DNA of 64,000 nucleotides, from positions 62,001-126,000 of the forward strand of contig NZ_LT699743.1 of NCBI RefSeq assembly GCF_900155365.1, given 5' to 3'. Positions 62,604-64,000 of this stretch are shown one piece after another. Position 1 is the stretch's first letter, and each line of letters begins with the position of its first letter. Source of the DNA: Collinsella bouchesdurhonensis. Lineage in GTDB: Bacteria > Actinomycetota > Coriobacteriia > Coriobacteriales > Coriobacteriaceae. A program made the position numbers and the translations under genes. A model generated the notes under the pieces. That model ran no database searches. It was not told the DNA's origin and saw only the letters and a program-made list of their open reading frames with translations.

Positions 62604-63332
62604 GTGGGGTCAATAGATAACGCACATATCGCGATACTTTATCGGGACGAATATCTTCTTGCTGTCGACAAACCAGCCGGGATTATTGTCCATAGCGACG
62701 GATGCAACACAAAAACGCTTACCGACCAGGTGCGCTCGTTTCTCCTCCATGAAACAGCACAGAATGCCGCCCATGACCTCCAGGCCCTCAATCGCCTGGA
62801 TCGCGACACCACGGGTATCGTGCTATTCTCACTCAATAAAGAAACGCAGCCTGCCTTTGATGCGCTCATCGCCGCGCACGATACCTCAAAGCGCTATCTA
62901 GCCATCTGCTGCGGCATCCCTGCCTGGAAAAGCAAGCTGATTGATGCCCCTCTTGGCCGCGATCGCCATGACGCGCGGTGTATGCGCATCTCAAAGGGCG
63001 GCAAACCCGCTCAGACGCGCGTCAGCGTCATTGCAACAAGGGCGCGCAATAGCCACGCCCCAGAATTTTCCTTGCTTAACGTCGAGCTTCTGACGGGACG
63101 TAAACATCAGATCAGAGTGCATCTCGCATCTCTTGGATTCCCCCTGCTTGGAGACGAGCTGTATGGACGCTCCGTTCGACGCACGGGCAACAAACGGTAT
63201 CCTCTTATGCTCCACGCATGTTCTATGTCTCTCACCCATCCCGTAACGCACGACCGCCTGACCATCCAAGCGCCCATCCCACGCCGCTTTCATGCGCTAT
63301 TTCCGCACGCCACAGAACTAGATCGCAATTAG
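62604..63332 (+). CDS. RluA-family pseudouridine synthase
   Basis: The 242 residues have the RluA core: ILYRDEYLLAVDKPAGIIVHSDG, LQALNRLDRDTTGIVLFSLNKE with catalytic Asp in RLDRDT, and LTGRKHQIRVHLASLGFPLLGDELYG. The His usually ahead of RLDR (HRLDRDT) is Asn here. No S4 domain. The start is GTG 62604, two bases after the U32 stop, with AGGGG about 10 bp upstream. The target uridine in rRNA or tRNA is unknown. Confidence 0.9.
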   Translation: MGSIDNAHIAILYRDEYLLAVDKPAGIIVHSDGCNTKTLTDQVRSFLLHETAQNAAHDLQALNRLDRDTTGIVLFSLNKETQPAFDALIAAHDTSKRYLAICCGIPAWKSKLIDAPLGRDRHDARCMRISKGGKPAQTRVSVIATRARNSHAPEFSLLNVELLTGRKHQIRVHLASLGFPLLGDELYGRSVRRTGNKRYPLMLHACSMSLTHPVTHDRLTIQAPIPRRFHALFPHATELDRN

Positions 63333-63392
63333 ACGATGGATTACATTCATCGACATCAAAGCGAGCACAAACATATAGTCCCTAGATATAAG

Positions 63393-63423
63393 AAAAGGAC
63401 CCCGGAAACCCGAGGTCCTTTTT
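63393..63423. terminator. Bidirectional terminator between rluA-like and rplX
   Basis: AAAAGGACCCCGG and CCGAGGTCCTTTTT form a stem with T runs on both strands. It ends the rplN-rplX transcript from the right, so transcription of the ribosomal operon stops here rather than continuing to rplE. Confidence 0.85.
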
Positions 63424-63454
63424 AAGTGCTTATCGCTTAGGTGCGAAGGGCAAA

Positions 63455-63766
63455 TTAGAACTCAGCGCCGCACTTCTTGCAAATGCGAAGCTTGTTCTTG
63501 CCGTCCTTCTTGTGGCCAACGCGAGTGGACTGGCCGCACTTGGGGCAGATGAGCTGAACGTTGGAAGCATCGATGGCAGCCTCCTGGCTGACGATGCCGC
63601 CCTGCTGGTTCTGCGGGTTGGGCTTAACGGCCTTCTTGACGATAGCCACGCCCTCGACGACAACCTTGCCCTCAGAGGGGAGCGCACGCAGGACGGTACC
63701 CGTCTTGCCGCGGTCCTTACCGGAGAGCACCTTGACGTTATCGCCCTTCTTAATGGACATAGACAT
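63455..63766 (-). CDS. rplX: Ribosomal protein L24
   Basis: A 103-residue assembly-initiator protein. [40 protein letters not shown] is the KOW domain. The C-terminal part has two CxxC-type pairs ([25 protein letters not shown]) that may bind zinc. ATG 63766 has GGGGAG 6 bp upstream. rplN lies 15 bp upstream, the normal order, but rplE does not follow; a terminator does. Confidence 0.95.
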   Translation of the reverse strand: MSMSIKKGDNVKVLSGKDRGKTGTVLRALPSEGKVVVEGVAIVKKAVKPNPQNQQGGIVSQEAAIDASNVQLICPKCGQSTRVGHKKDGKNKLRICKKCGAEF

Positions 63767-63781
63767 ACTGGTCTCCCCTAA

Positions 63782-64000
63782 CTACAGGGTCTCGGGTGCG
63801 AGCGAGACGATCTTCATGTACTTCTTGTCACGAAGCTCGCGAGCGACGGGCCCGAAGATACGGGTGCCGACGGGCGAACCATCGTTGTTGATGACGACAG
63901 CAGCATTGTCGTCAAAGCGGATGTAGGAACCGTCCTTACGACGGATCTCCTTCACGGTACGAACGACGACGCAGCGAACGACGTCCTTCTTCTTGACATT
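63782..64000 (-). CDS. rplN: Ribosomal protein L14, C-terminal part (cut by window edge)
   Basis: 72 codons and a TAG stop are visible: [65 protein letters not shown], the C-terminal half of uL14, which binds 23S rRNA and L19. The remaining 50 or so residues lie beyond 64000. rplX follows after 15 bp. It belongs to the S10-spc ribosomal cluster, whose earlier genes must continue to the right. Confidence 0.95.
   Translation of the reverse strand, partial: NVKKKDVVRCVVVRTVKEIRRKDGSYIRFDDNAAVVINNDGSPVGTRIFGPVARELRDKKYMKIVSLAPETL

Overview
The window looks like a chromosomal piece of a Gram-positive, probably strictly anaerobic Actinobacterium of the class Coriobacteriia; Collinsella or a close relative is the best guess. 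The reasons are high GC, frequent GTG starts behind strong AGGAGG sites, a zinc-type S14, lipoteichoic-acid-synthase-like and class A PBP genes, a split transketolase, a fused EcfA-type ATPase, and the gene trio TPR/DUF4037/DUF4125. This is inference from gene content, not a search result.

Layout. 1-2.4 kb: start of gltB (runs off the left edge) and a tiny rubredoxin gene. 2.5-2.8 kb: three palindromic repeats that reach into the end of smpB. 2.8-15.6 kb, all minus strand: secA-prfB, a YitT-type membrane protein, split transketolase, ftsE-ftsX, rnr, a TPR protein and smpB. 15.8-18.0 kb: a NimA-like flavoprotein, an AIM24-like protein, and rpmE with a two-hairpin leader. 18.3-20.9 kb, plus strand: ACT-domain protein, citrate synthase, Cof-type phosphatase. 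21.3-23.7 kb, minus: the DUF4125/DUF4037/TPR trio. 24-29.2 kb: a class II aldolase, polyol-dehydrogenase-like and iron-ADH operon, divergent from a DeoR regulator, with palindromic operators between them. 29.3-37.9 kb: tyrS, a U32 protein, a class A PBP, argR, a glycosyltransferase and truA. 38-50.3 kb, minus: a near-complete spc/alpha ribosomal block from rplE through secY-adk-map-infA to rpoA-rplQ, followed by ecfA-ecfT.

The ribosomal block is broken. rplE does not follow rplX. rplX and rplN reappear at 63.5-64.0 kb, rplX ends in its own terminator, and about 13 kb of unrelated DNA lies between. That DNA holds an AbiEi/VSR-like protein flanked by repeats, an NCS2 permease, a Cof phosphatase, uridine kinase, tRNA-Ala, an LTA-synthase-like protein, RidA, a second U32 protein and an RluA-type synthase.

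The most interesting signal is a family of about 124-bp intergenic palindromes with fixed geometry: two copies of a GAGTGGCGG-like 9-mer 29-30 bp apart, exactly 57 bp to the first of two inverted copies, and 28-29 bp to the second. Four copies occur (17.3, 21.1, 50.9 and 53.3 kb), with degenerate relatives around them. Other structures that the genes do not explain are the 95-bp palindromes by smpB, a two-tier 118-bp palindrome at 23.9 kb, a perfect 29-bp inverted repeat at 57.0 kb, and 13-, 14- and 41/42-bp tandem repeats.
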